Assembly: GCA_945882315.1 (NCBI GenBank)
Contig: CAMCWB010000012.1
Location: 1-64,000, forward strand
Direction of reading: 5' to 3'
Length of the DNA stretch: 64,000 nt
DNA from: Bauldia litoralis
GTDB lineage: Bacteria > Pseudomonadota > Alphaproteobacteria > Rhizobiales > Kaistiaceae
Shown: positions 46,104 to 53,856 of the stretch, piece by piece
Numbering within the stretch: position 1 is the stretch's first letter
How the letters are laid out: every line of letters starts with the position of its first letter
Notes under the pieces: generated by a model
Told to the model about the DNA's origin: nothing
Databases searched by the model: none
What the model saw: only the letters and a program-made list of their open reading frames with translations
Translations under genes and position numbers: made by a program

Positions 46104-46619
46104 ATGAAAGACTACTTCTCGATGTTCGCGCTCTATAATCGCTGGGCGAACGAACGGCTCTACGAGGCTGCCGCCGGCGTCAGCGACGACGACTACCGGC
46201 GCGAGCGCGGCGCCTTTTTCGGCTCGCTCCACGGCACGCTCAACCATCTCGTCGTCGCCGACCGCATCTGGATGCGCCGTTTCACGCATGAAGGCCCGGT
46301 CCACAAGAAGCTCAACGAGACCGCCTATGACGATCTCGTCAGCCTCAGCGCGGCGCGGCGCGACGAGGACGAGCGGATCATCTTCTATATCGAGACCCTT
46401 GCCGACTCCGATATCGCCGGCACCTTCGCCTATACGCCGACGACTCATCCGGTCGAGGTCACCCAGCCGCTCGCCTCGGCGCTGGGGCATTTCTTCAATC
46501 ACCAGACGCACCACCGCGGCCAGACGCACGGGCTCCTGACAGCCATTGGCGGCCGCGACTACGCGCCGTCCTTCGATCTCGTCCAGTTTCAGCGCGAAAC
46601 CGGCATCGGCATGGGCTGA
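46104..46619 (+). CDS. DinB family protein
   Basis: This 171-residue four-helix bundle metal-binding protein has His residues at the expected places, GSLHGTLNHLVVAD in helix 2 and FFNHQTHHRGQTHGLL (H-x3-H) in helix 4. The N-terminal MFALYNRWANERLYE is a typical DinB start. DinB-like proteins include damage-induced and bacillithiol-related enzymes. The role here is unknown. The ATG at 46104 precedes the conserved helix. Confidence 0.85.
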   Translation: MKDYFSMFALYNRWANERLYEAAAGVSDDDYRRERGAFFGSLHGTLNHLVVADRIWMRRFTHEGPVHKKLNETAYDDLVSLSAARRDEDERIIFYIETLADSDIAGTFAYTPTTHPVEVTQPLASALGHFFNHQTHHRGQTHGLLTAIGGRDYAPSFDLVQFQRETGIGMG

Positions 46620-46693
46620 TCCGGCACCGGAAGCATGGGGAGCCGCGCGAAGCCCGGTTCTCCGAAACCTCAAGGCTTGGGAGGGCCGTCGAA

Positions 46694-47071
46694 ATGCAAG
46701 TCCATACGCTCGATCACATTGCTCTCGTCGTCGCCGACCTGAAGAACACCTGCGACTTCTACGAACGCGTCCTCGGCATGAAGTCGCGCGAGGAACGTCC
46801 CGGCAAATGGTGCCTCGAATTCGGCGCCAGCAAGATAAGCCTGCATGACCCGCGTCACGTCCCGCCGGATGCCGCCGGTGCATCGCCCGGCACCGGCGTC
46901 TTCTGCGTTCTCACCGATGCGTCGGTGACCGACATCGTCGCCCATCTGAAGCGCGAAGGCGTCACAATCCTGATGGGCCCGATCGATCGCGTCGGCGGCG
47001 TCGGCCCGATGACCTCCGTCTACTTCAAGGACCCCGACGGCAATCTCCTGGAAGTCAGCAAGCCGCACTGA
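46694..47071 (+). CDS. VOC family protein (glyoxalase/dioxygenase fold)
   Basis: This 125-residue protein has one vicinal oxygen chelate domain: MQVHTLDHIALVVADLKNTCDFYERVLGM with H8 as metal ligand, KISLHDPRHVPP and SVYFKDPDGNLLEVSKP with the C-terminal Glu ligand. It is a single module, so it probably dimerises. The substrate is unknown. It lies 74 bases downstream of the DinB gene on the same strand, and a shared transcript is possible. Confidence 0.85.
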   Translation: MQVHTLDHIALVVADLKNTCDFYERVLGMKSREERPGKWCLEFGASKISLHDPRHVPPDAAGASPGTGVFCVLTDASVTDIVAHLKREGVTILMGPIDRVGGVGPMTSVYFKDPDGNLLEVSKPH

Positions 47072-47094
47072 ACCCAGCCCGATTGGCCGCCGCG

Positions 47095-47949
47095 TCACAG
47101 ATAGGGATCGTCGAGCCGCGTGATGTCGCCGTCGCTCCGCTGGAGGCGGGCCGCCGCATAGGCGATCGAGCGGCCGTCGACGATCCGCTCGGGCGCGATC
47201 TCGGCGAGCGGCAGGAGCACGAAGGCGCGCTTCAGCATTTCCGGATGCGGCAGCGTCAGCTCGGCGGTCTGAAGCGCTGCGTCGCCGGCATAGAGAATAT
47301 CGATGTCGATAATCCGCGGCCCCCAATGGACGCCGGGCAGGCGCCCGACCTGGATTTCGATCGCCTGGCAGCGCCGGAGCAGTGCCTGCGGCGCCAGCGA
47401 GGTGCTTCCCCGAATGCAGGCATTGATAAACCAATCCTGGTCCGTCTTGCCCCAGGGCGCCGTCTTGTAGAGATGCGAAACCGCCTCGATCTCGATCCCG
47501 GCTTCGCCGTCGAGCCGCGCGATCGCGGAGCGGATGTTGGCGATCTTGTTGCCGACATTGCTGCCGAGCGACAGGGCAAAGTCCGCCTTGCGGAACCGCT
47601 TCGCCTCGACGCTGACATGATCGAACACCGCCGCGATCGGCGCCGACGGCTTGCGGACCCGGACCGACACCTCGGACACGGCTGGAAAGCTGTCGAGAAT
47701 CCTGCCGGCAATCCCGTCCGCCAGCGTCTCGATCAGGTTGAAGCGCGTCGCACCGGAAACCTCGGCGGCGATGGCGCACAGCCGCTCGTAACCGACGGTC
47801 CTGCGATAGTCGTCGTCGCGCAACGCCTCCTCCATGTCGACCACGCATTCGATGTCGACAAAGAATTTCTGCCCGAGCGTCGACTCTTCCTTCAGCACGC
47901 CGTGACGGCCGTACAGGCAGAGGTTCGACACGAAGATGCGATTGCTCAT
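47095..47949 (-). CDS. FolB-FolK fusion: dihydroneopterin aldolase / HPPK
   Basis: This 284-residue bifunctional folate enzyme has residues 1-118 as dihydroneopterin aldolase (IFVSNLCLYGRHGVLKEE, FFVDIECVVDM, FNLIETLADGIAG) and about 122-284 as 6-hydroxymethyl-7,8-dihydropterin pyrophosphokinase (FALSLGSNVGNKIANIR, HWGPRIIDIDILYAG with the metal-binding DIDI). It makes and activates the pterin that FolP joins to pABA. It overlaps folP by 4 bases and is last of the three-gene operon. Confidence 0.93.
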   Translation of the reverse strand: MSNRIFVSNLCLYGRHGVLKEESTLGQKFFVDIECVVDMEEALRDDDYRRTVGYERLCAIAAEVSGATRFNLIETLADGIAGRILDSFPAVSEVSVRVRKPSAPIAAVFDHVSVEAKRFRKADFALSLGSNVGNKIANIRSAIARLDGEAGIEIEAVSHLYKTAPWGKTDQDWFINACIRGSTSLAPQALLRRCQAIEIQVGRLPGVHWGPRIIDIDILYAGDAALQTAELTLPHPEMLKRAFVLLPLAEIAPERIVDGRSIAYAAARLQRSDGDITRLDDPYL

Positions 47950-48782
47950 CGGGGCAGTCCTTTCAGCGCCTTGAAGACGGCGAGCGCGGCGTGATGCTCG
48001 CCGACATCGTGAACCCGGAGGATCGCGGCCCCCCCGGCCAGAGCGATCATATTGGCCGCCAGCGTGCCGACCAGCCTCTCCTCGACCTTGTTGTCGAGGA
48101 TGCGTCCGATGAAGGATTTCCGCGACAGTCCGACGAGCAGCGGAAGGCCGTAATCGGCGAAGCGGTCGAGATGCCGGATGCAGGCAAGATTCTGCTCGAA
48201 GGTCTTTCCGAAGCCAACGCCGGGATCGAGAATGAGACGGTCCGCCGGGACGCCGGCCTGCGTGGCGATGGTAATCGAGCGGTCGAAGAAGCGCCGCACG
48301 TCGCCGACGATCTCGACCGCGCCGTCGATCTCGCGCCGGTTATGCATGATGATCGCCGCCGACTGCGTCTCCGCGACGACGTCGGCCATGAGCGGATCGG
48401 CCTGCAGCCCCCAGATGTCGTTGATCACGACGGCACCGAGCCGCGCCGCCTCGCGCGCCATGCGTGGCTTGGTCGTGTCGATCGATATCGGCACCGCGAT
48501 CCTGCCGGCGAGCCCGCTGATCACCGGCGCGACGCGACCGAGCTCGTCATCCTCCGTCACCGGCGCGAATCCGGGTCGCGTCGATTCACCGCCTATGTCG
48601 ATGATCGCCGCGCCCTGCCCTTCCATCGCGACAGCATGGGCCACCGCCGCGTCGAACGCGTCGTGCTGCCCGCCGTCGGAGAAGGAGTCCGGCGTGACGT
48701 TGAGAATCCCCATCACGACCGGCGCTCGCCGGATCGCCGCGAGGAAATTGTCACGCTGCCTAATGCGGCTGTCGTCGCTCAT
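47946..48782 (-). CDS. folP: Dihydropteroate synthase
   Basis: This 278-residue TIM-barrel enzyme condenses pABA with the pterin pyrophosphate and is the sulfonamide target. Both Prosite-type loops are present: MGILNVTPDSFSDGGQ and IIDIGGESTRPG. VINDIWGLQ and LILDPGVGFGKT are also present. The ATG at 48782 overlaps the pabBC stop (ATGA), which supports it over the earlier ATG at 48803. It overlaps folBK by 4 bases. Confidence 0.95.
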   Translation of the reverse strand: MSDDSRIRQRDNFLAAIRRAPVVMGILNVTPDSFSDGGQHDAFDAAVAHAVAMEGQGAAIIDIGGESTRPGFAPVTEDDELGRVAPVISGLAGRIAVPISIDTTKPRMAREAARLGAVVINDIWGLQADPLMADVVAETQSAAIIMHNRREIDGAVEIVGDVRRFFDRSITIATQAGVPADRLILDPGVGFGKTFEQNLACIRHLDRFADYGLPLLVGLSRKSFIGRILDNKVEERLVGTLAANMIALAGGAAILRVHDVGEHHAALAVFKALKGLPR

Positions 48783-50545
48783 GTCCCGTCCCTGCCGATC
48801 CACTCCGCCGCGACGAGGCCGCGCACCGAGTTGCCGAGATAGATCGCGTCGGCCGTGGCGAGGTCGTCGGCGGTGAGAATACGCTCTGCCGCCGCGCCGG
48901 TCGCGATAAGCTCTTCGCGAAGCGTGCCCGGCAGCAGGCCGCAGGCCAGCGCCGGCGTCACCAATGCGCCGCCCAAGCGGAGGAAGAGGTTGGTGAAGCT
49001 GCCCTCGGTGAGCTCGCCGCGCTCATTGACGAAGACGACTTCATCGGCACCGGAGTCGACCCGCGCCCGGTCGTAGAACGCGCGCCGCGTCGTCTTGTGA
49101 TAGAGCAGCGGCTCGGCCGAGCTGACGCGATCCGGCGCAATCCGAAAGCGGAGCCGGGTGAGCGCCGTCAGCGGCGCCGTCGTCACATCGATGCCGTCTT
49201 CGCCGAGCACCAGGCGGACGCGCAAGGCGTCGGCCCGTGATGCCACGGCCTTGGAGAGCGCCGCAATCGCCTCCCCCTCATTGAAGGGGATGGCGAAATA
49301 TCGGGCCGATCTCTCCAGCCGCCGCATGTGGCGGTCAAGCAGCGCGAAGCGCTGGCCGTCCCAGAGAAGCGTTTCGATGAGGCCGAGCGGCGGCTCCGCC
49401 CGGAGGAAGCGGAGCTTCAGAAGCGCCTCCTGATATTCCGCCTCCTCACCGGAGTCGGCGACGATGCCGCCACCTGTGCCGATTTCGCCGACGCCGTCCC
49501 GGCCGATCACGGCGGTGCGGATGGCGACGTTGAAGGCGAAATCGCCGCCCGGCGCGGCGTAGCCGATGCTGCCGCAATAGAGCCCGCGCGGTCCGCCTTC
49601 CAGTTGGTCGATGATCTCCATGGCGCGGATTTTTGGCGCGCCGGTCACCGAGCCGCAAGGAAACAGCGCGGCGATCACCCCGCCGAAGGAAACCTCAGGC
49701 TGGAGCTGCGCTTCGATGGTCGAGGTCATGGCGTGAAAGCTGCGATAGGTCTCGACTTCGAAGAGGCGCGGCACCGAAACGCTGCCGGTTTCGGCAACGC
49801 GGGCGATATCGTTGCGCAGGAGATCGACGATCATCAGATTCTCGGCCCGCGCTTTCTCGGACGCGCGGAGTGCATGGACAAAGTCCGCGTCTTCCTCGGC
49901 CGTGCGGCCGCGTCCGCTCGTCCCTTTCATCGGCCGTGTCACGATCCTGCCGGCCCGGCTCTCGACAAAAAGCTCAGGCGACAGGGACAGCACGTCGAAC
50001 GTATCGGTGGCGATCAGCGCTCCATGCGCGACCGGCTGGCTGCGGCAGAGATCGCGATAGAGAGCCGCCGGATCGCCGGAGAGCTCGAAGCCGGCCCGGA
50101 GCGTGAGGTTGACCTGATAGACGTCACCCGCCGCGATATAGTCCATCGCGCGGCGGAAGGCAGCGCCGTAGTCCGCCCGCGTCATTGAAAAGGCCAGCGC
50201 CGATATCTCAGCCGTGGCCATGCCTGCCTGACCGTTCAGCCAGTCGCGCGCCTCATCGCGGGAAAGCTCCTGCGGCCGGTCGAAAACGCCCAGCCACAGT
50301 AGCGGAAAAGCGGCTTCCGCCGGCAGCAGCGCGGCGAGCTTCTCCTCGAAGACCAGTCCCAGCTCATAGGAAAGAAAGCCGGCTACATGGGCCCCACGCG
50401 AAAGGGCCTCCTCCGCACGCCTGATCAGCCCTGGTGCTTCGGAGGGAAGCCGCGTGGTCAGGATTTCGCTCGGACCGGCAAACAGGCGGCTTGGGCCGCC
50501 GCTCGGGGAATTGTCGTGGAGGAAGACCGTCCCTGACGCCAGCAT
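48779..50545 (-). CDS. PabB-PabC fusion: aminodeoxychorismate synthase component I / lyase
   Basis: This 588-residue bifunctional pABA enzyme has residues about 1-355 as the chorismate-binding PabB with the MKGTSGR (PMKGT) lysine motif, LMIVDLLRNDIARV and APKIRAMEIIDQLEGGPRGLYCGSIGY. The C-terminal 200 residues are a PLP-dependent fold IV lyase (PabC) with YHKTTRR (catalytic Lys), EVVFVNERGELTEGSFTNLF and LACGLLPGTLREELI. A PabA glutaminase must come from elsewhere, because none is encoded in this window. It is the first gene of the operon with folP and folBK. Confidence 0.92.
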   Translation of the reverse strand: MLASGTVFLHDNSPSGGPSRLFAGPSEILTTRLPSEAPGLIRRAEEALSRGAHVAGFLSYELGLVFEEKLAALLPAEAAFPLLWLGVFDRPQELSRDEARDWLNGQAGMATAEISALAFSMTRADYGAAFRRAMDYIAAGDVYQVNLTLRAGFELSGDPAALYRDLCRSQPVAHGALIATDTFDVLSLSPELFVESRAGRIVTRPMKGTSGRGRTAEEDADFVHALRASEKARAENLMIVDLLRNDIARVAETGSVSVPRLFEVETYRSFHAMTSTIEAQLQPEVSFGGVIAALFPCGSVTGAPKIRAMEIIDQLEGGPRGLYCGSIGYAAPGGDFAFNVAIRTAVIGRDGVGEIGTGGGIVADSGEEAEYQEALLKLRFLRAEPPLGLIETLLWDGQRFALLDRHMRRLERSARYFAIPFNEGEAIAALSKAVASRADALRVRLVLGEDGIDVTTAPLTALTRLRFRIAPDRVSSAEPLLYHKTTRRAFYDRARVDSGADEVVFVNERGELTEGSFTNLFLRLGGALVTPALACGLLPGTLREELIATGAAAERILTADDLATADAIYLGNSVRGLVAAEWIGRDGT

Positions 50546-50652
50546 CGGAGATGTGACAACGCCTTCCTGTATCGCCGGCTTCTCGAAGCCTCGCCGCCCG
50601 GCTCAATCCGACAAAGCCGGCCGGAAAGCAACCCGGCAGACTGCCTCAGCCG

Positions 50653-51132
50653 CTAGGGCGCCTTGTGGATCGGGTCGACCCAGGCGACGGCTTCCGGCTT
50701 CTCGACCGGCTCGATCTCGAGATTGACAACCACCGCCTCCTTGTCGCTCCGCACCAGGACGCATTCGAGGGGCTCGGCGGTCGAGGCGTTGATTTCCTGA
50801 TGGGGAACGTAGGGCGGGATGAAGATGAAGTCGCCCGGTCCCGCCTCGGCGACATATTCGAGCTTCTCGCCCCATCGCATCCGGGCCTGGCCCTTGACCA
50901 CATAGATGACGCTTTCGAGCCCGCCGTGATGATGCGCGCCGGTCTTGGCGTTGGGATGGATCGTGACCGTGCCGGCCCAGAGCTTCTGCGCACCGACGCG
51001 GGCGAAATTGATCGCCGCCTTGCGGTCCATGCCCGGCGTCTGCGCGGTGTTCGGATCGAGCTGGTCGCCGGGGATGACCTTGACCCCGTCATGCTTCCAG
51101 TCGGTCGGATGCTCGTGATCGCCGTGGCTCAT
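50653..51132 (-). CDS. Cupin domain-containing protein
   Basis: This 159-residue protein has one beta-barrel cupin core: TGAHHHGGLESVIYVVKG gives the first metal-binding motif (two adjacent His and a Glu). GDFIFIPPYVPHQEIN gives the second (His). The length allows one barrel plus a short C-terminal arm. Small metallo-cupins include dioxygenases and sugar isomerases, and this one is unassigned. It is upstream of a repeat unit and divergent from the LprI-like gene. Confidence 0.8.
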   Translation of the reverse strand: MSHGDHEHPTDWKHDGVKVIPGDQLDPNTAQTPGMDRKAAINFARVGAQKLWAGTVTIHPNAKTGAHHHGGLESVIYVVKGQARMRWGEKLEYVAEAGPGDFIFIPPYVPHQEINASTAEPLECVLVRSDKEAVVVNLEIEPVEKPEAVAWVDPIHKAP

Positions 51133-51164
51133 ACTGTCTCTCCAGGCCCCAGGACTCTCCCGAT

Positions 51165-51208
51165 CCTCGTCCTTCGAGGGCCGCTGACGCGGCCACCTCA
51201 GGATGAGG
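51165..51208. repeat. Palindromic unit (cctcgtccttcgaggg...cctcaggatgagg)
   Basis: A hairpin-forming unit lies 33 bases upstream of the cupin gene, in the divergent gap 51133-51329. Its ends, cctcgtccttcgaggg and ccacctcaggatgagg, with an inner ggccgc..gcggcc stem, match a repeat type often seen between alphaproteobacterial genes. It lies outside the region expected for the promoter of the LprI-like gene. Confidence 0.6.
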
Positions 51209-51329
51209 CGGAACGCCGGCCTGTCAAGCAGCCGAACACCTTCTACTCGCTACTCGCTATTCCCATTGTTCCCTGCACCATTGCCTTCGCTGCCGGTCTG
51301 CTAAGATCGCCGGACCAGCGGAGGCAATT

Positions 51330-51698
51330 ATGAAAACCCTAGCGATCCTCGCCGCCCTCTTCGGTCTCGCCACCCTCAGCACGACGGCCGATGCGGCAAG
51401 CTTCAATTGCGGCAAGGCGACCACCGGCGACGAAATCGCCATCTGCCGCACGACGGTGCTGTCCGAGCTCGATGTCGCGATGGCAACGCTTTACGGCGTC
51501 CGCATGCAGTTGCCGATGCTGATGGGGTCGCGCGGCGCCGCGCAGGACGAGCAGCGCGCCTTTCTGCAGTCCCGCGCCGCCTGCGGCCCGGACGTTCCCT
51601 GTCTCGAAGCGGCCTATCGCCGGCGTAACGCCGAGTTGAACGCCACCATCGCCGCGGCAATGCAGGATTATTGCCGGAAGCTGGGCATCTGCGGCTGA
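51330..51698 (+). CDS. Secreted LprI-like protein (DUF1311-type)
   Basis: This 122-residue protein has a signal peptide (cleavage about residue 22-23, TADA-ASF). The mature part shows NCGKATTGDEIAICRTTVLSELDVAMATLY, a C-x11-C-x7-LD-x7-Y pattern typical of the LprI/DUF1311 family, some of which inhibit lysozyme. Its C-terminus has four further Cys (ACGPDVPC, YCRKLGICG). The start has GGAGGCAATT in front. It is a stand-alone gene. Confidence 0.75.
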   Translation: MKTLAILAALFGLATLSTTADAASFNCGKATTGDEIAICRTTVLSELDVAMATLYGVRMQLPMLMGSRGAAQDEQRAFLQSRAACGPDVPCLEAAYRRRNAELNATIAAAMQDYCRKLGICG

Positions 51699-51822
51699 AA
51701 TCCCCGCCCCGGCCCCTCGACGCTGCATCCTGAAAATGCAAGCTTTTCGCGCATGCCGGGGGGCACTCCATTTTCTGGGAAACGATTTCCTCCGGCCAAT
51801 CGAACCGGAGGAACGTTAGCCG

Positions 51823-52791
51823 ATGTCCGACCCTGCCCGCCCGCGTATCATTGCCATCGAAGAGCACTATCAGGACCCGGAGCTCGCAAAGCATTACCGG
51901 CCCGGCGACGGCTCACGCAATTCACAGCTCGTCGCCAAGCTCGAGGACCTCGGCGAGGCGCGCCTGAAGGATCTGGACGAGGCCGGCATCGACGTCCAGG
52001 TCCTGTCGCACGCGCAGCCGGCGACACAGAATTTCGATGGCGAGACCGCGACGCGGCTGGCGCGCGAAACCAATGACCGGCTCCACCGCGTCATCCAGGC
52101 GAGCCCGAAACGCTACGCGGCCTTCGCAATCCTGCCGACGCCCGACCCCAAGGCGGCGGCCGACGAACTCGAGCGGAGCGTCACCAAGCTCGGCTTCAAG
52201 GGCGGCGTCGTCCACGGCCTGACCAACGGCCATTTCCTCGACGAGAAGCAGTTCTGGCCGCTTTTCGAGCGCGCCGAGGCGCTTGACGTGCCGATCTACC
52301 TTCATCCCGGCCCGCCGGCGCAGACCGTCATCGACACCTACTACAAGGACTATGTCGCCGACTATCCGATGATCACCAGCGCCGGCTGGGGCTATACGGT
52401 GGAGGCCGCGACGCAAGGCGTCCGGCTCGTGCTCAGCGGCGTCTTCGAGAAATATCCAAAACTCCGTTTCATCCTCGGCCATCTCGGCGAGGGCATCCCC
52501 TTCCTGATGTGGCGGATCGACTATTCCTTCGCGCGGCCGGGCAACAAGCCAGGCATGAAATTCCGCGACCTCTTCACCGAGCATTTTTACATCACGACCA
52601 GCGGCAACTTCTCCGACACCGCCCTCCTCTGCTCGATGCAGGAAATGGGCGTCGACCGCCTCATCTTCTCCGTCGACTATCCCTTCATCCCGAACGCACC
52701 GGGACCGAAATGGATGGACCGCGTCGCGCTATCGCCGGCGGACAAGGTCAAGATCCTGTCCGGCAATGCCGAGAAGCTGTTGAAGCTGTAG
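51823..52791 (+). CDS. Amidohydrolase family protein (gamma-resorcylate decarboxylase-like)
   Basis: This 322-residue TIM-barrel metal enzyme begins IIAIEEHYQ (the E-x-H metal motif), has VPIYLHPGPPAQ (His ligand) and FILGHLGEGIPF (His), and ends with FSVDYPFIPN (Asp ligand). This set fits the amidohydrolase-2 group of aromatic-acid decarboxylases and hydrolases such as gamma-resorcylate decarboxylase, with loop GMKFRDLFTEHFYITTSGNF. It therefore probably handles an aromatic or cyclic carboxylic acid. A palindromic repeat follows at 52794. Confidence 0.85.
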   Translation: MSDPARPRIIAIEEHYQDPELAKHYRPGDGSRNSQLVAKLEDLGEARLKDLDEAGIDVQVLSHAQPATQNFDGETATRLARETNDRLHRVIQASPKRYAAFAILPTPDPKAAADELERSVTKLGFKGGVVHGLTNGHFLDEKQFWPLFERAEALDVPIYLHPGPPAQTVIDTYYKDYVADYPMITSAGWGYTVEAATQGVRLVLSGVFEKYPKLRFILGHLGEGIPFLMWRIDYSFARPGNKPGMKFRDLFTEHFYITTSGNFSDTALLCSMQEMGVDRLIFSVDYPFIPNAPGPKWMDRVALSPADKVKILSGNAEKLLKL

Positions 52792-52793
52792 AT

Positions 52794-52867
52794 CGTAGGG
52801 CGGATTAGCGAAGCGTAATCCGCCGAAACAGCGGCGGGTTACGCCCTTCAGGCTAACCCGCCCTACG
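52794..52867. repeat. GTAGGG/CCCTAC palindromic repeat, copy 1
   Basis: The element begins cgtagggcggattagcgaag and ends aacccgccctacgg. It lies just after the amidohydrolase stop, and its far end supplies the TAG stop codon (complement of cta at 52863-52865) of the convergent propeller gene. Confidence 0.75.
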
Positions 52868-53834
52868 GATCTGCGCGACCGGCCGCCGAAGGCGCGTCAC
52901 CCATCGTCGTCAAAGCAGAGACATCCGCGATCCTGGTCGTTCTCACGGTCCCGAGAGCTACCTTCTCACCGCCAGGTAGGAAAGTGATGCTCGCCGGCCG
53001 ATCATCATTTTTGGTACTGGCGACTGCTTGGCTGCCGACGACGGTGAGACCGTCGGCACGGAAGAAGATAAAAATTTTGTCGTCTGTCCATCCAATATGC
53101 CGGCCGTCAGTCGACCACGACAATCCATCAAGACGGTATGCCGACGTGGAGATGGTGCTGCGCGCGAGGATTTGGCCGTCTGAGACGCGGGCGACATAAA
53201 TTCGCTGCTCGCCATGCCACTCTGCAAAGCAAACGCGCTCGCCGTCGGGTGACAATTTCATCGACTTGATTAGAAGGCCAAATGAAATCTGATGTGTTTT
53301 CGTTGTCAGCGATGGCCATCGACGGACCGTCAGATAAGATGGTGGGAGGCGTTGCTGAGGATGCCGCGACTTGGGCGAGTGCAGCACCAGCCATATCCGA
53401 CGGCTTCGATCGTGGGAGATGGAAGAGACTTGTTCGCCGAGATTCTCTTCACGACTACGTATCGCCCCATCCGCTACCCGGCGCTCAGTGAGGACGCCGC
53501 CCCAAGAGCCGTCGATCAAAGCATCGCCATCTGGGGAAAAAAGGACTTGGCAGCCTTCGCCGTCCTTCTGGTTCTTGCAATCGCGTGAAATGCTTCCCGT
53601 TAGAGGATCGAGGAGAAGAATTCTGCCGCTGGTTGACTTCACTACCAGGAGTCGACCGTCCGGCGAGAACGCAGCCTCGCTTGGATTCGATATCGGGTGG
53701 GTCGACGAAATGCGCCTTCGGGCCTGGACATCTACAACCACGACGTTCTGACCGATACAGGCAAGCATCCGGCCGTCGTCGCTAGACGCCACAGAAAAAC
53801 CGGCGGGCCAGCTCATTCGCGGGAGCTTGGTCAA
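52863..53834 (-). CDS. WD40-like beta-propeller protein
   Basis: This protein of up to 323 residues repeats the pattern 'L..SPDGxxLxxxxxDxxIxLxD/W': SDDGRMLACIGQNVVVVDVQ, AAFSPDGRLLVVKSTSGRILLLD, VLFSPDGDALIDGSW, LKLSPDGERVCFAEWHGEQRIYVARV, SWSTDGRHIGWTDDKIFIFFR. It is an incomplete WD40/PD40-type propeller of about six blades. There is no signal peptide. The start is a TTG at 53834, or the ATG at 53816. The base composition is visibly lower in G+C than the neighbours, suggesting transfer. The function is unknown. Confidence 0.65.
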   Translation of the reverse strand: MTKLPRMSWPAGFSVASSDDGRMLACIGQNVVVVDVQARRRISSTHPISNPSEAAFSPDGRLLVVKSTSGRILLLDPLTGSISRDCKNQKDGEGCQVLFSPDGDALIDGSWGGVLTERRVADGAIRSREENLGEQVSSISHDRSRRIWLVLHSPKSRHPQQRLPPSYLTVRRWPSLTTKTHQISFGLLIKSMKLSPDGERVCFAEWHGEQRIYVARVSDGQILARSTISTSAYRLDGLSWSTDGRHIGWTDDKIFIFFRADGLTVVGSQAVASTKNDDRPASITFLPGGEKVALGTVRTTRIADVSALTTMGDAPSAAGRADP

Positions 53835-53856
53835 CGAAGCCTCGCTCGCCGCACGG

